DNA from: Entonaema liquescens | Lineage: Eukaryota > Ascomycota > Sordariomycetes > Xylariales > Xylariaceae | Assembly (NCBI GenBank): GCA_902805475.1 | Contig: CADCSX010000001.1 | Span: forward strand, 3,844,001-3,908,000 | Direction of reading: 5' to 3' | Length of the DNA stretch: 64,000 nucleotides | Shown: positions 10,193-20,739 of the stretch, in pieces | Numbering within the stretch: the stretch's first letter is position 1 | Layout: every line of letters starts with the position of its first letter | The notes under the pieces: generated by a model | The model's database searches: none | Told to the model about the DNA's origin: nothing | Seen by the model: only the letters and a program-made list of their open reading frames with translations | Translations under genes and position numbers: made by a program

Positions 10193-10827
10193 AAGCGATG
10201 GTATATCGCAAAGCATAGTTCCGGAGTTGAGAAAAGGAATCATTATACTCCCATGATTTAGTCTAGACTCTGCTCTATCCTGCCTCTCGCAGTACGGCAA
10301 GGCCCTGAAATTATCTGACCAGACGTGTTGGCATTTCCATATATAGGTACCTATTAGGTCTGCTGTCTGTACAATAAGTAGCCTCTAGCAATTTCCGAGT
10401 GTCTCTTAGTATATCTATCTTGTTGGGTCTTCAGTTTGAACCGTGTTGTGTCTATATTATGCGATCGGTTAATTTCTCGTAGAATGAATAGTGCCACTAG
10501 ACCTATGTAGCTTACGCTACTGATGATTTACCAACGAAATTCGTATATATTGGAAATAGGTATCCTTCTTGAGTAAAGCCGTCCCTATCTATATCTCTTT
10601 TCCTTGCCAAGTTGACCCAATAGCCTTTTTTTCTAGCCTTCCCAATTCCACACTCATGCCATCGTAAACACCAATAGCGGCCTATCGCTGATGTAGCCCA
10701 ACGTGCAGTTCCGACCTTGCTTCTTTGGTATCGCAACTCGAAACGGAGAAAAGAAAAGAAACCGCAGACTTCCACAATCCTAGAAAATAGTAGCTTCTGT
10801 ATAAAAAAAAAAGAAACAGCCAAGATC
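10193..10827. other. Intergenic between convergent TRL1 and TRP4
   Basis: About 0.6 kb of 3' flanking sequence for both genes, with an A-rich run at 10803-10812. No supported gene. Confidence 0.6.
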
Positions 10828-12130
10828 TTAAGCAGGTAGGCTGTTTGTAACCTCAGCAAAAGCACTCCACTGTCTCCACGCTTCGCCACTCTCTATAGTC
10901 CATCGTGCGCGGCGAACACCCTCTTTCCAACGACCGCCTCCGGGCCCGCGCTCTTTAATGACTTTGCCGTCGTCTCCGGACCCCATGGCGCTCTCATCAG
11001 CTTCGCAAATTCCTGCGGCGACGAGGAAAGCAGCTGTGTTGATTAGCACAAACTCGAGGATCGGGTCGTTAGATGGTAGCTCGTTGTTCAAGAGGCGCCT
11101 CAGGATTTCGGCATTTTCGTGCGGCTCGCGTCCTGGGGACACGGTACTTAGGGGGTGAGCGCTTAGGCCAAAGTCAGCCGGCTCCAAGGTAAAGTGCTCG
11201 ACGTCTATATTTCCGCTGGCGTGTTCTACCAGTTGCCAACATAGCGTAGGCCCCGCGCACGACACCTCGTCAAGTTGCTCTTTGCCGCATACGACAAGGC
11301 CCTTCTTAGCACCGGAGATGCGTAAAGCCTCAGCGAACACAGGGCCTAGGTCATCACGGGCGACACCTAACATACGAGCCTCGATGGCATCACCGAGGGG
11401 ATTACTTAGGGGCCCTAGTAGATTAAATATGGTACGCCAGCCAAGTTCCTTACGTACGGACGCAACGTGCTTCATGCCTGGGTGAAAGACCGGAGCAAAC
11501 AGGAAGGCGTAGTTGGTGCGCGCGTAGACATCAGTGATGGTGGATGGATTAATGCGATCAAGCCGCGCGGGCGTAGGTTGCATGTTCATCAGCAGGTCGG
11601 CAGAGCCGGACTTAGACGTCGACGCCCGGTTTCCATGCTTGGCTAATAGGAGAAGAGAGGAAGCGAGGATTGAAGATGTGGTGGAGATATTGAAAGTATT
11701 ATGAGAATCACCACCTGTACCAACAATGTCGCACTATATATTCATTAGGTATTGTTCTTACTAGGTAATGTCTACTCATAATAACTACACTCCTTAAAAG
11801 TAGAGAAAGGCTTACCAGTCCGCCATTATATTTTCCTTCTGATCGCCGACGCTTTGCAATAACTTCATTAAGAGTATCAGAGTCAATCTTGGCAGCGTGG
11901 TGGCGCATGGCGGCAGAGGCCTGGGCGAGAACATCGGCGCGTCGGTCCCAACCGGTGAAGTGTAAGGCCGTAAGCAACGAACCGGTTTGGACGGGACTGA
12001 GGTGGTTTGTGAAAATGAGAGCGAGAGCATCAGCAATCTCGTGAGCCGTTACATTCTCTCCAGCTGGATCCGGCCATAGGCGTTGGAGTAGAGGCCGGAT
12101 ATCTACAAAGCTTTGAGTTTGCTCTGCCAT
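10828..12130 (-). CDS. TRP4: Anthranilate phosphoribosyltransferase (tryptophan biosynthesis)
   Basis: Transfers phosphoribose from PRPP to anthranilate, the second step of the tryptophan branch. Exons on the minus strand are 12130-11816 and 11733-10828 (406 residues), with one GT-AG intron at 11734-11815. The junction restores NGGLCDIVGTGGDSHNTFNI, containing the PRPP-binding GTGGD loop. Downstream the KHGNRAS block, the RINPSTITDVYARTNYAFLF anthranilate-site region and the LLGPLSNP motif are all present, so all expected active-site segments are intact. The N-terminal helical domain (FVDIRPLLQRLW onward) is normal. Length is slightly above yeast (380). A TGACTCA heptamer 249 bp upstream fits general amino acid control. 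Confidence 0.95.
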
Positions 12131-12787
12131 GATGTCGACTTGAAGCTGTTCAATGACCCCTTGTCTAGGTAAGCTTGGAATTCTATTCTTCTTATGCTTT
12201 AGAGGGGCAATTTGAGGTTGTTATAAGAAAGAGTAACCTTTCAACAAATATCCTCTTACCCCAATTGGAGTAATTATGACTTGTAACTGCAAGGGAATAA
12301 CCGCGGAGATTAGGAGATCAAGAGATCAGCTTCAAAGATCGAATTGGCTTGTAGAACTCAAACTCCTTGCTTCATTTGTGACTCAAAAGCTGAGCTATTT
12401 CCGAGTTGATAAGTTTAGCGACGATAGGGAAATAATACCCCGCGAAATATGTACCTATTGAGCCGTTCTATTTATGCAGTATGCGCCATAGCGGGACTTC
12501 TGGAGGGACCCCTGGCCTTGGCTAAGATCTACCGCTTACCTAAGTAAGATATTCCGAGTGCCATCTCAAGTACCTAACTTCAGCGGGGCCTTGAGCACGG
12601 ACCTTTACATCTTTAGAAATTCAATTGGATGAAGTTTTGATTTGAAGCTCTCGCCAATCTTCAATTTCGAGGAAAATTATACTAAAAAGGTAGCACCCGC
12701 ATCCGATAGTAGGGCAGCGTCACTACAATTTCTTGAGGGCATAGTAATCGGTACTAGGGACCAAGGCCCTCGAAATTATCATAGGAG
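12131..12787. promoter_or_regulatory. Divergent promoter region of TRP4 and the mitochondrial uL10m gene
   Basis: 657 bp between the two start codons, with only short chance frames. It contains the TGACTCA heptamer listed separately. Confidence 0.55.
12379..12385 (+). promoter_or_regulatory. Candidate Gcn4/Cpc1 site (TGACTCA) upstream of TRP4
   Basis: An exact TGACTCA lies 249 bp upstream of the TRP4 start codon. This is the core bound by Gcn4/CpcA/Cpc1, the activator of amino-acid biosynthetic genes in fungi, and tryptophan genes are classic targets. The heptamer is short and several copies are expected in 64 kb, so its position is the main support. Confidence 0.45.
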
Positions 12788-13800
12788 ATGCCACTACGAA
12801 TCAATGGCTCGGCGCGGGGCAGTATAAGTCGAGCGCTTCAAAGGACTACAAACTCCCAAAGGCCGACAATCATCTTACTTCAGAGTTCGAAGGGTGCTTC
12901 GAGGAGCTATGCATCTGCTTCCCCTTTACCTGTTGGGGCCTTAAGGCTTCCCGATAACTATATCCCCCCGACGCAACCCCCAAGCGCACGACGACCCGAC
13001 CAACGAAAATCCCAACTCCTCAGATCTTATACGGCTCTACTCCGTTCGACACCCCTCATCCTGTTCTTCCAACACAACAACCTTACCGCCGTGGAATGGG
13101 CTGCTATACGAAGGGAACTACGCGCCGCCCTTGCTAAAGTTCCCCCGCCCGTTGTGGCCCCGGGTGATAGCAACAGTGTTCCCGTAGATATTGCGTCGAG
13201 CATTGAGCTGCAGGTTCTTCGTACGCGCATCTTCAACGTCGCTTTCAAGGTAGTTGAGCTTTTCGACCCCAGCGCGCAACCGTCGAAGTCCAACGCCTAT
13301 ACGCACGATCTATCGTCAACGGCGTATGAGACTATTAAACAGGCTACCCCGATGAGTCGTCGACATACGCCCAAGTTGCCCCACTGCTTGTTGGTCCCGT
13401 TGCCGCCGTGACCCTTCCGGATGTATCTCCAGCCCATCTAGCAGCCGTGCTATCGGTTCTAGCCCCTTCGCCTCCGGCATTTCCCGCGCCGTCGCGAAAG
13501 AAGAACCCAGGTTACTACGACCCTACCGCCCAGAGCGGGTTACAAAAGTTACTCCTAGTAGGTGGTCGTATAGAAGATCGAGTATTCGACCTCGAAGGTG
13601 TGAAATGGGTCGGTGGCATCGAGGGCGGTGTTGATACTCTAAGGGCACAGCTTATCTCCATGCTCCAGAGCGCAGGTCTGGGTCTTACGATGGCTTTGGA
13701 GGGCCACAGCAAGGGATTGTGGCTTGCGTTGGAGGGTAGAAGGACGCAACTTGAAGAGGAAGCCAATGGGGGCGCTAAGAAGGAAGAGACGGACGCATAA
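12788..13800 (+). CDS. mrpl11: Mitochondrial large-subunit ribosomal protein uL10m (Mrpl11-type), with one internal frameshift
   Basis: Component of the mitoribosomal stalk base. The ATG at 12788 opens MPLRINGSARGSISRALQRT, a basic Ser-rich presequence. It is followed by KSQLLRSYTALLRSTPLILF and NNLTAVEWAAIRRELRAAL, the uL10 core. Near 13346-13351 (ACCCCGATGAG) the frame must shift: the first frame ends in an unrelated tail, whereas the other frame continues DESSTYAQVAPLLVGPVAAV, then PDVSPAHLAAVLSVLAPSPP, and runs to TAA at 13800. One missing base, most simply a C in the CCCC run, would join them. No usable intron spans the join. Either a sequence error or a lesion explains this; mitochondrial function depends on this protein, which favours error. 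Confidence 0.82.
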
Positions 13801-14402
13801 ATAAGCTGTTTGATGGAAGCCGTATAGCAGCATGTCATACGACTTCAAGGATGTATTGTCAGCTGAAATATAAAACTCTAGATATGCTATGGGTACAATA
13901 CTGTATATTATCGTACCCTGGACTTACTGCACTTCAGTATCCAGGCTCTATAGTAGAAAGCTTCTTGATCCTCGTCATATTATTTAGACGTTGACTCCCT
14001 TCAAACCTACGGACATTGTAATTCATAAGAGAGTCGGATACAATACACACATGATTAGATGCATATATCACATATACTGTATAAATTCATACAATGGAGT
14101 ATCCGGTGGACCCTTAGCGTCTCATACGCCCCTGTTACAGCTGAGACCAGGGCCTAAAAAGCAATCAGATTAGCTGCTGCAAGTCGCCATTGCGCATTGC
14201 GTTCCGGCGTTTTGGGATCTTAGGTACTGCACCTCGATTCAACATACATCTACCTACACACCTAATCTACCAAGATCTAATTATAACCCACCCAACGTCA
14301 TTTGCAACCACGAGGCAACCATTCCGACTACCTTTACTCTTCACCACTACTACTTTCTTCTTATATAGGAGTATAGGAGCACCCTGACAAAAACCCTCCG
14401 CG
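13801..14402. other. Intergenic, no supported gene
   Basis: About 0.6 kb between two plus-strand genes. A pyrimidine-rich stretch precedes the next start codon. Nothing else can be supported. Confidence 0.6.
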
Positions 14403-15210
14403 ATGGATTTCGCACCCTACCAATCCTCCCCTCCCGAAAACAACCGACCTTTCTCCCCGCCCCGATCCAGCGCTGCGTCGCCGCGTGCTTCTTTCGATAA
14501 CCGGCGGCCTTTCTCCCCTTCGCAGCAGCAGCAGCAGCAGCAGCGCGGCTTTACGTCCCCTCCACCATTACAACACCCTCAGCCCCAACGCTCGTGGCAG
14601 GCTACGCTTCCTGGTGCTGGTGGTAGCGGCTACGCGCCTGAGACGGGGGCGTACGTGAGCGAGTTCGATACGAGCCTTGGAATACGACTCGATTATGAGG
14701 CCTGCTTGGCGTATCTTGCATTACCGCCTCTCGGCGCAATAATATTGCTGATTGTCGAGCGGAAGAGTGATTTTGTTAGGTGGGTTTCCTTATTCATTAG
14801 TCTAGAAGTGTCGAGCGGACTGGCTCTGTTAGGAAGAGGGTGATATGTTCTGGGGTTGTCTAGGAGACTTGGTTATAATACTGCGCAGACTTACAGCAAC
14901 TACTTGGCTTCTTGTCTATATTCATACTAACGTATCCTCCCAGGTTCCACGCGTGGCAATCTAGTCTGCTGTTCACTGTCGTTTTCATCGTACACCTAAT
15001 CTTCTCGTGGTCAACGTTCCTAAGTTGGGTTATATTCCTTGCAGATCTGGGCCTGATGGGTTGGTTAGCCCTGCGCGCATATCGCGATGCGGACACATTG
15101 GATCGGTAAGGAGTTCGGGTCTTTCCCAGCTATGACATGTACTTACGCTTAATAGCTTCGAATTTCCTATTTTCGGCCAAATAGCAAGTCGAATACTCGA
15201 TGACGAGTAG
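14403..15210 (+). CDS. DUF4870/UPF0132-like small membrane protein (197 aa)
   Basis: Three exons: 14403-14779, 14944-15105 and 15156-15210. The first intron is 164 nt with a TACTAAC branch site, the second 50 nt. Residues 1-75 are Pro/Ser/Gln-rich and disordered, including a run of seven Gln. Then come three hydrophobic segments: ACLAYLALPPLGAIILLIVE, a helix around LLFTVVFIVHLIFSW, and FLSWVIFLADLGLMGWLAL, followed by a short polar tail RFEFPIFGQIASRILDDE. This three-helix layout after a disordered N-terminus matches the fungal UPF0132/DUF4870 family, whose biochemical role is unknown. Splice joins restore AYRDADTLDRFEFPIFG cleanly. Membrane location is an inference. Confidence 0.8.
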
Positions 15211-17369
15211 GATGCCAGCGGGAATTCACCTCCGTGTGAAGCTGAGTTCCGGGATGAAAATATAAAGTCTGACGATGGCTTTATTTCGCTGTATCATATC
15301 GATTACCATGGATGGTGTATATACCCAAAATGCCATAGATTGGCCTTTGTTCTAATACCAATTAATACTATTATCTTGATCCAGTAATAACAATACCTAT
15401 AGGCACCTATTAGTTCTTACTATTTATAGCACGTCGAATCAATACTTTAATACCTCCGAGGATTACCTTGTCGTCCCATGAGCCCTTTGGATGGTCTTAT
15501 CTTGGAAATGTGACCTAGGATTATAGCGACTATTAAAACGAGACGGAATCTAAGAAACGCTCATATCAGAGTCTATATACGAGATCAGCTAATTACAAGA
15601 TTCACATAACAATAGGGCATTGTTAATCGCGGGGCAACTATGAAAGAGCCTTAGGAAACTTCGTCTTCGTCCTTTTTTAGGTCTCAATAATTCTACGACT
15701 CTTACCGCACCCTAGAAGCACATGAAATCTTATCTCAGTCCATCCAGGTGGGCAAACTAACAGAGGGAACCAAATCAGATACATAGGAGGCGGTCCCTTT
15801 CCCACCAGAGGTTAGGTGCCTAAGGAAAGAACATAAACCACAGTACGAACAGGATCGTACTCAGACTGGCAGTAAAGAGAAGGCCGCCAAGATAGCTGAG
15901 AGCCGGCTGGAACCCGCAGACAATAATACTGAGCACATGGACGAGGAAGTCACCCATACTACTACGCAGGCATTTCTGGCTCCGCACGAGATCGAGATGT
16001 GTCTTGCAGTGAGTACCCACGGGTTTCTTGTTGTATTCGGGTTTCGGGTTGGAGAATGCGCCGTTAATAACAGGAGGGCCGTGGTAGAGACTCGATGCAA
16101 GGAGGGGAGTTGTATTCTTGCAGAAATCCCAGGATACAGAGGCATTGCCCAGTCGTGACGGAGACGTACTGCACCCTACCGAAGCAGCAGTATGTGAGCC
16201 CATCATCGTCGGGATTTTTGGATATGTAACTGTTACTATAATACGATTTCCATTTAGCGGGAACGCTAGATACCAGCAAAGGCGATTTTATTGACTTACA
16301 CCGCTGTTGGTCCTCAAAACAGTAGGTGTCTGTCGCTGTACGGCTTGGAAGGGGTACACCTTGATGGGCGGCTTGGCTAAGTGGATGGTTTCTACTGAAA
16401 CCCAACAAGGTAGACGTACTAAAAGTACCAGTTAGTCTATAGAAAGCAGAGCACTCCAGGTTAGGAAGGGTTCCTTACCATGATTCAAAGTGGCGAAGCT
16501 TCTGAGAGCATCGGCCGTTGGATGACTTGCCGAGGAGAAGGGAGGTTGCTCGCAAGATGGCCGCCATGATGTATGGACATGCGGAGAGCGCTACGCAACC
16601 AATACCTTGGAGGATATGAATAGTAAGGGAAGAAATTCGTAACTGATTTTGGAGGATTTGTGATCTACGTGCTGTATTGCAAGGAGAGAAAGGGAAGTCC
16701 ATCCCAGAAAGAAGTACTTGCGCCCAAATTAGGAATACCAAATTGGGTAAAATATGCTATAAAGAAGGTAACCGTGAGTAGATGCTGGTTAAACCTACCG
16801 TCCCAATATCGTATTCTGTCGGGATGAAGCATTCAAAAGGAGTGTGCAGCGTATTCACAGAGCGAAAAGTGCTCTTGCATCCGCAGGTACTTAGCACACC
16901 TACCTACCTATATCTGTGCACGATAATTAGAACACCCTGTTGGATCTAATCTAGTAAATTTCAGTTTTTAAGGAGAGGTCTGTTGGATTACAGATGTGCA
17001 ACCCAAGGCGTTCGTTGCAGTATATTTAGTATTAAGCCTTCAAAAAGTCTCATCACCCCTAAGTTGAAATTTCCTATACCTTAGAATTAGAGCCTACCCA
17101 CTAGGCACGCATTCATTTCGAACGTAGTGAAGGGACAACGGCATCGTCTTAGATTTCTACTATCGGGATCTTTCTACCTCTATCTCCTAAGGGGAACCTA
17201 TAATTAATGGTCCAATATTAAACCATCAAATCCACGACGACCTGCTTCCCTAAGCCGCAGGCATTGTAACACGACACCATCTATCGAACGAGCTTTAGAC
17301 TTCTTGGATTCTACTCCTATCCGCCTCCCCAACAGGTACGTATTGCCTTCAGAAACCCAAAGGGAAACA
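15211..17369. other. Mostly intergenic, with one weak minus-strand gene candidate (15820-16570)
   Basis: Only the candidate described in the next entry shows any protein-like character. The rest (15211-15819 and 16571-17369) has no supported gene. Position 16891-16905 has a TACC tandem. Confidence 0.5.
15820..16206 (-). CDS. Possible C-terminal exon of a Cys-containing single-pass membrane protein
   Basis: The minus frame ending at 15820 reads GCSTSPSRLGNASVSWDFCK, then KNTTPLLASSLYHGPPVING, with two possible N-glycosylation sites (NAS, NTT). Further Cys-containing segments follow (GTHCKTHLDLVRSQKCL), and the frame ends in a strongly hydrophobic stretch, YLGGLLFTASLSTILFVLWF. That order, an extracellular Cys-bearing part followed by a C-terminal membrane anchor, is what a real gene could look like. 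Upstream exons probably lie at 16240-16570, but I could not fix the splice sites, and an alternative frame is also open. I recognise no family. It may be a spurious frame. Confidence 0.28.
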   Translation of the reverse strand: MMGSHTAASVGCSTSPSRLGNASVSWDFCKNTTPLLASSLYHGPPVINGAFSNPKPEYNKKPVGTHCKTHLDLVRSQKCLRSSMGDFLVHVLSIIVCGFQPALSYLGGLLFTASLSTILFVLWFMFFP

Positions 17370-18598
17370 CTATTCTCCCCGGAGAAGGTTTCCTGACTTC
17401 GCCATATCCGCATGAGTAGCACCAGGAGTCGTCGGATCTACCGGGGCACCGATTGACAAGGCCTTTTCCATAAGCGGTGACATCACAGGGGGCTCCTCGA
17501 CGATCCATCCATCTTGCTCAGCTACGGCCCAGCGTAAGGAATCGAGCATGATTTCGTTCCAGTGTCTATGCGAGGGTAAACCCACGAAGGCATAGAAAGC
17601 GTGAGGTAGACCAGGGAAGATGTGGACTTTTGTCCGGACGCTAAAAGGTGTTAGGAAATTGGAAATTACCTTTCATAGGAGAATAAGAACGATTGCTTAC
17701 CCAGCATTTTTCAGCTTCTGTGCGTACCATAACCCTTCGTCTCGGATTGGGTCCCAGCCAGCAACCAAGATAGCCGTGTGCGGTATGCCTCGCAATTCCT
17801 CCTCGTCGACAAGCCCCGGGCTCCAGGTTGTATTAGACGGATCAACTTCGCTACCCAGCATATCGGTAAAGAGCTTCATTCGCTGCTTCGGGATAACGGC
17901 AGCATCCGCACACTGTACCGGGGATGATTTCTCCTTATCAGCGTAGAGGTGGTACGGGAATGCGTTCACGTTGACTAGGTTTGGAATGCCCAAGACCTGG
18001 CCATGGATACGACAAGGCGTGCCCGTTTCGCGCGCGCGCCGCACCTCATTCTGTACTACGCACGCCGTCAACGAGCCGCCCGCGGAGATCCCACCGACAA
18101 CGATGCGGGACGGGTCGATCCCGAGCTTTTCCGTGTGCGCAGCAACCCACTCAAAGCCGTCGAGGGCGTCATGCCACGGCGTTAACCCGCTAACGTGCGG
18201 CGTATGGCGATAGCAGACATGTACGACGGTCATGGACAACGCATGTGCCAGCCACGAGCAGTTAAAGAGCTCGGTATCCAACGCGCCGAAGAAGAAACCC
18301 CGCCATGGAAAAATACGTAGCCGGGAAGCGGCTTGGCTCCCAACAAAATCGGCCGGTAACTCCGCACGGTGATGGACTTCCCATCCCGAGTCGACACAGC
18401 GTAATCCTCCGTAACGACGAGATTACCTAGACCTGTAGTCGCGACGAGCGTCTTGGCGATTGTGGTGCGTGAATGATTCGTCTTCTGTTGCAAAACAAGC
18501 GGCGGCAGATGATCATCATTCCGTGCCAGGAGCGCCGGGTTTGCCGCCGCAAAAGCAAGCCATTCTTTGCTGGGGCTTCCCCATTGGCTGAAATCCAT
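17370..18598 (-). CDS. Alpha/beta hydrolase, hormone-sensitive-lipase-type esterase, with one internal frameshift
   Basis: Probable cytosolic carboxylester hydrolase of the HSL family. Exons on the minus strand are 18598-17701 and 17640-17370 with a 60-nt intron. The start MDFSQWGSPSKEWLAFAAAN fits the family. The oxyanion-hole motif should read HGGGFFFG. Here the first frame gives HGG and then diverges, while the next frame begins FFFGALDTELFNCSWLAHAL; one G missing from the CCCC run (plus strand) at 18298-18301 explains it exactly. The nucleophile motif GGISAGGS, the acid in GWDPIRDEG and the His in FPGLPHAFYAF complete the triad. With the base restored the protein has 389 residues. The substrate is unknown. 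Confidence 0.82.
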
Positions 18599-19971
18599 GG
18601 TAGGTTAAGTAAAGGATTCCCTTAGCTAGGTAGCTATATATATGAGAGAGTAGAATAAAGGGGCAGTTCACTTTCGGAGTTTAAATAAGACCATTAACAC
18701 AAGACCGAACGAGCAGCTAGTTGACAGGCTGCTGGTTTTGAAGATTCAGGATTCAGGCACGAGGAGAGCGTGGAGTATTATACACATTAACCCTTTAGGG
18801 ACTCAGTTCTAAGGGTCGGCACGGATTATACGTTGACGTAAGTAGGAAAGCCTAGGTTGGGATACTGTTGGGCCCGGGTATTCGTAGCCGCGGGTTGCAT
18901 AATCCGGAGGATATCTGTAAGGGTAGAAATATCGAAGATCAATAAACGCGTAATTCTCCCGCCTGGCCGCGTGGACGGGGGATGTTGCGGCGACAAGCCC
19001 AGTTCTTTAGGGCGAATGATATCTTACCTTATGGACTTGTATCGTATAGTCACTTAATTATCAAAAGGCGTTTTGAATTAAAGAAGGCTGTTAATTTGTT
19101 GTTAATTTCTTTCGGATACCATCCTTCGGGGAAATTTACCCTCTTGAAAGTCGATATCTACTTCCGTCGGCGATACGTTTTTATCAAGCGACGAACCCGG
19201 ATTTAAATGATAAAATGATATGATTCGTTAACTTCCCACACGCCACAGTCCTTGAATGGACTTCCTGTTTCGGACCTCGAAATGCGCGAAAGCCGGTCGG
19301 TGTCTATCACCCGCGAGGGGGAGCTCAGATCTATGGTGGTTTGTACGACATATGTATAAGTAAATCTCCTAAGAGTTTTTAACCAACGTAAAGCATCGCT
19401 TGCGTAGGTTATATGATATGATATTCGGGACCGTGAAGAAATACTGAAGCCTCGGATCATAAGTTAAAATAGTTAGGTAGTTATAAATTCATGTCAACCA
19501 GATGGTATAGTTAAAGATCATTAACTTTGAGTTAACTACATGTACTATTAAGAAGTACTAAAGGATAGAACCTACCTATGGAACACTCAGTACCTACATG
19601 TACCTAAGACTAGCTGAATCCTAGCTAGGGTATCCTAGTTCTGAGGATCTGGGGAAGGCCCTTAACTTAGCGCAACCTGCTGTGCTGTTCTTGGCGACGT
19701 AGCTATTCAAAATCGGGAAGCAGGGGCATTTATTGCGTAATCCTGGAACTTAGCGTCGATACATTTCGAGTACATCAACAAGGGATGAGAACTTGGAAAA
19801 GCGTATTTCGACGGGAATGGGGTCATCATACTCAAACACTACATTTCTCAATTTTGGTTAATCTCGCATCAACTGCCTCGCTTTTTGTCATGTAGCGAAA
19901 CGAATACCTTTGAAACGAATAGCTTTGATGTCATGTAGTTTAGATGGACTGGATTTGAACCATATATCATA
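18599..19971. other. Intergenic, no supported gene
   Basis: About 1.4 kb of AT-rich DNA between two genes that both read away from it, so it contains the promoters of the esterase and of the tetraspan gene. A TACATGTACCTA-type motif occurs at about 19593-19605. No coding frame is convincing. Confidence 0.55.
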
Positions 19972-20739
19972 ATGAGAAAACCGAGGATAAACTCGGATCA
20001 ACCTCCATCTCAACAACACCAGTCGGATTTCAGCCCATCTCAGCCGCAGCAATCATCTTCAGCCGGGTTTATCGGTCAGACATGGTCAACGACTAAGGCT
20101 GTCTTGGTTGCGTTGTCTATAGCATCATGCGCCATCGTGCTGGGTATCTCAATCGCGCTTGTCGTCAATCCTGATATCCAAAGTTACATTGTCGTCTGGA
20201 CCGCTCCGCAGGCCGGTGCGGCTCTGTTCTGGTCGGCCATCGACCTCGCTACCACATACGCGGGAAGAATAGACCACCGGCTAATCCGCCCCGGCGCCCA
20301 AGTGGCGGTGCATCTCTTACTATGGATGGGCTTCACTGTTGGCATTGGCTTGACAGCATATATCTTGTCTTGGGCGATTGTCCTCTCTAGCTCCGACGAT
20401 CGCGACGCTTATCCCGAATACTACGAATATTATCATGGTGATGATTATGACGACTATTATGAATACTACAGTGATTCTTACATACGATCAATGGAGGCTC
20501 TCGTGGCGTTTTTGGCTCTCTTGATGTGAGTTGATTTCCTTTATACACTCGCAAGTGGTTATCATACTGAATTTGTACGTAGAATTGTACATTTCCTCTT
20601 ATTTGGATCAGCTTGCATAGAAGTTGCTCGACGCAAAAAGGTTAGCGACAAGCCTGTCGGCATACCTCTTGAAGAGTTAAGCCAGCCGTCATCCGGGAGT
20701 CATGAGAAGGACGACGGAGGACACACAGACGCTACATAG
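19972..20739 (+). CDS. Uncharacterised four-helix membrane protein with a Tyr/Asp-rich loop (236 aa)
   Basis: Two exons, 19972-20525 and 20583-20739, joined by a 57-nt GT-AG intron. A Gln/Ser-rich cytosolic N-terminus of about 40 residues precedes four hydrophobic segments: VLVALSIASCAIVLGISIAL, a second around WTAPQAGAALFWSAIDLATT, LLLWMGFTVGIGLTAYILSW and, across the junction, VAFLALLIIVHFLLFGSACI. Between the third and fourth lies a striking acidic Tyr-rich loop (about 28 residues, EYYEYYHGDDYDDYYEYY). The tail is charged. The layout resembles MARVEL-like tetraspan proteins common in fungi, but I cannot assign a family. The loop position suggests it is extracellular. Confidence 0.72.
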
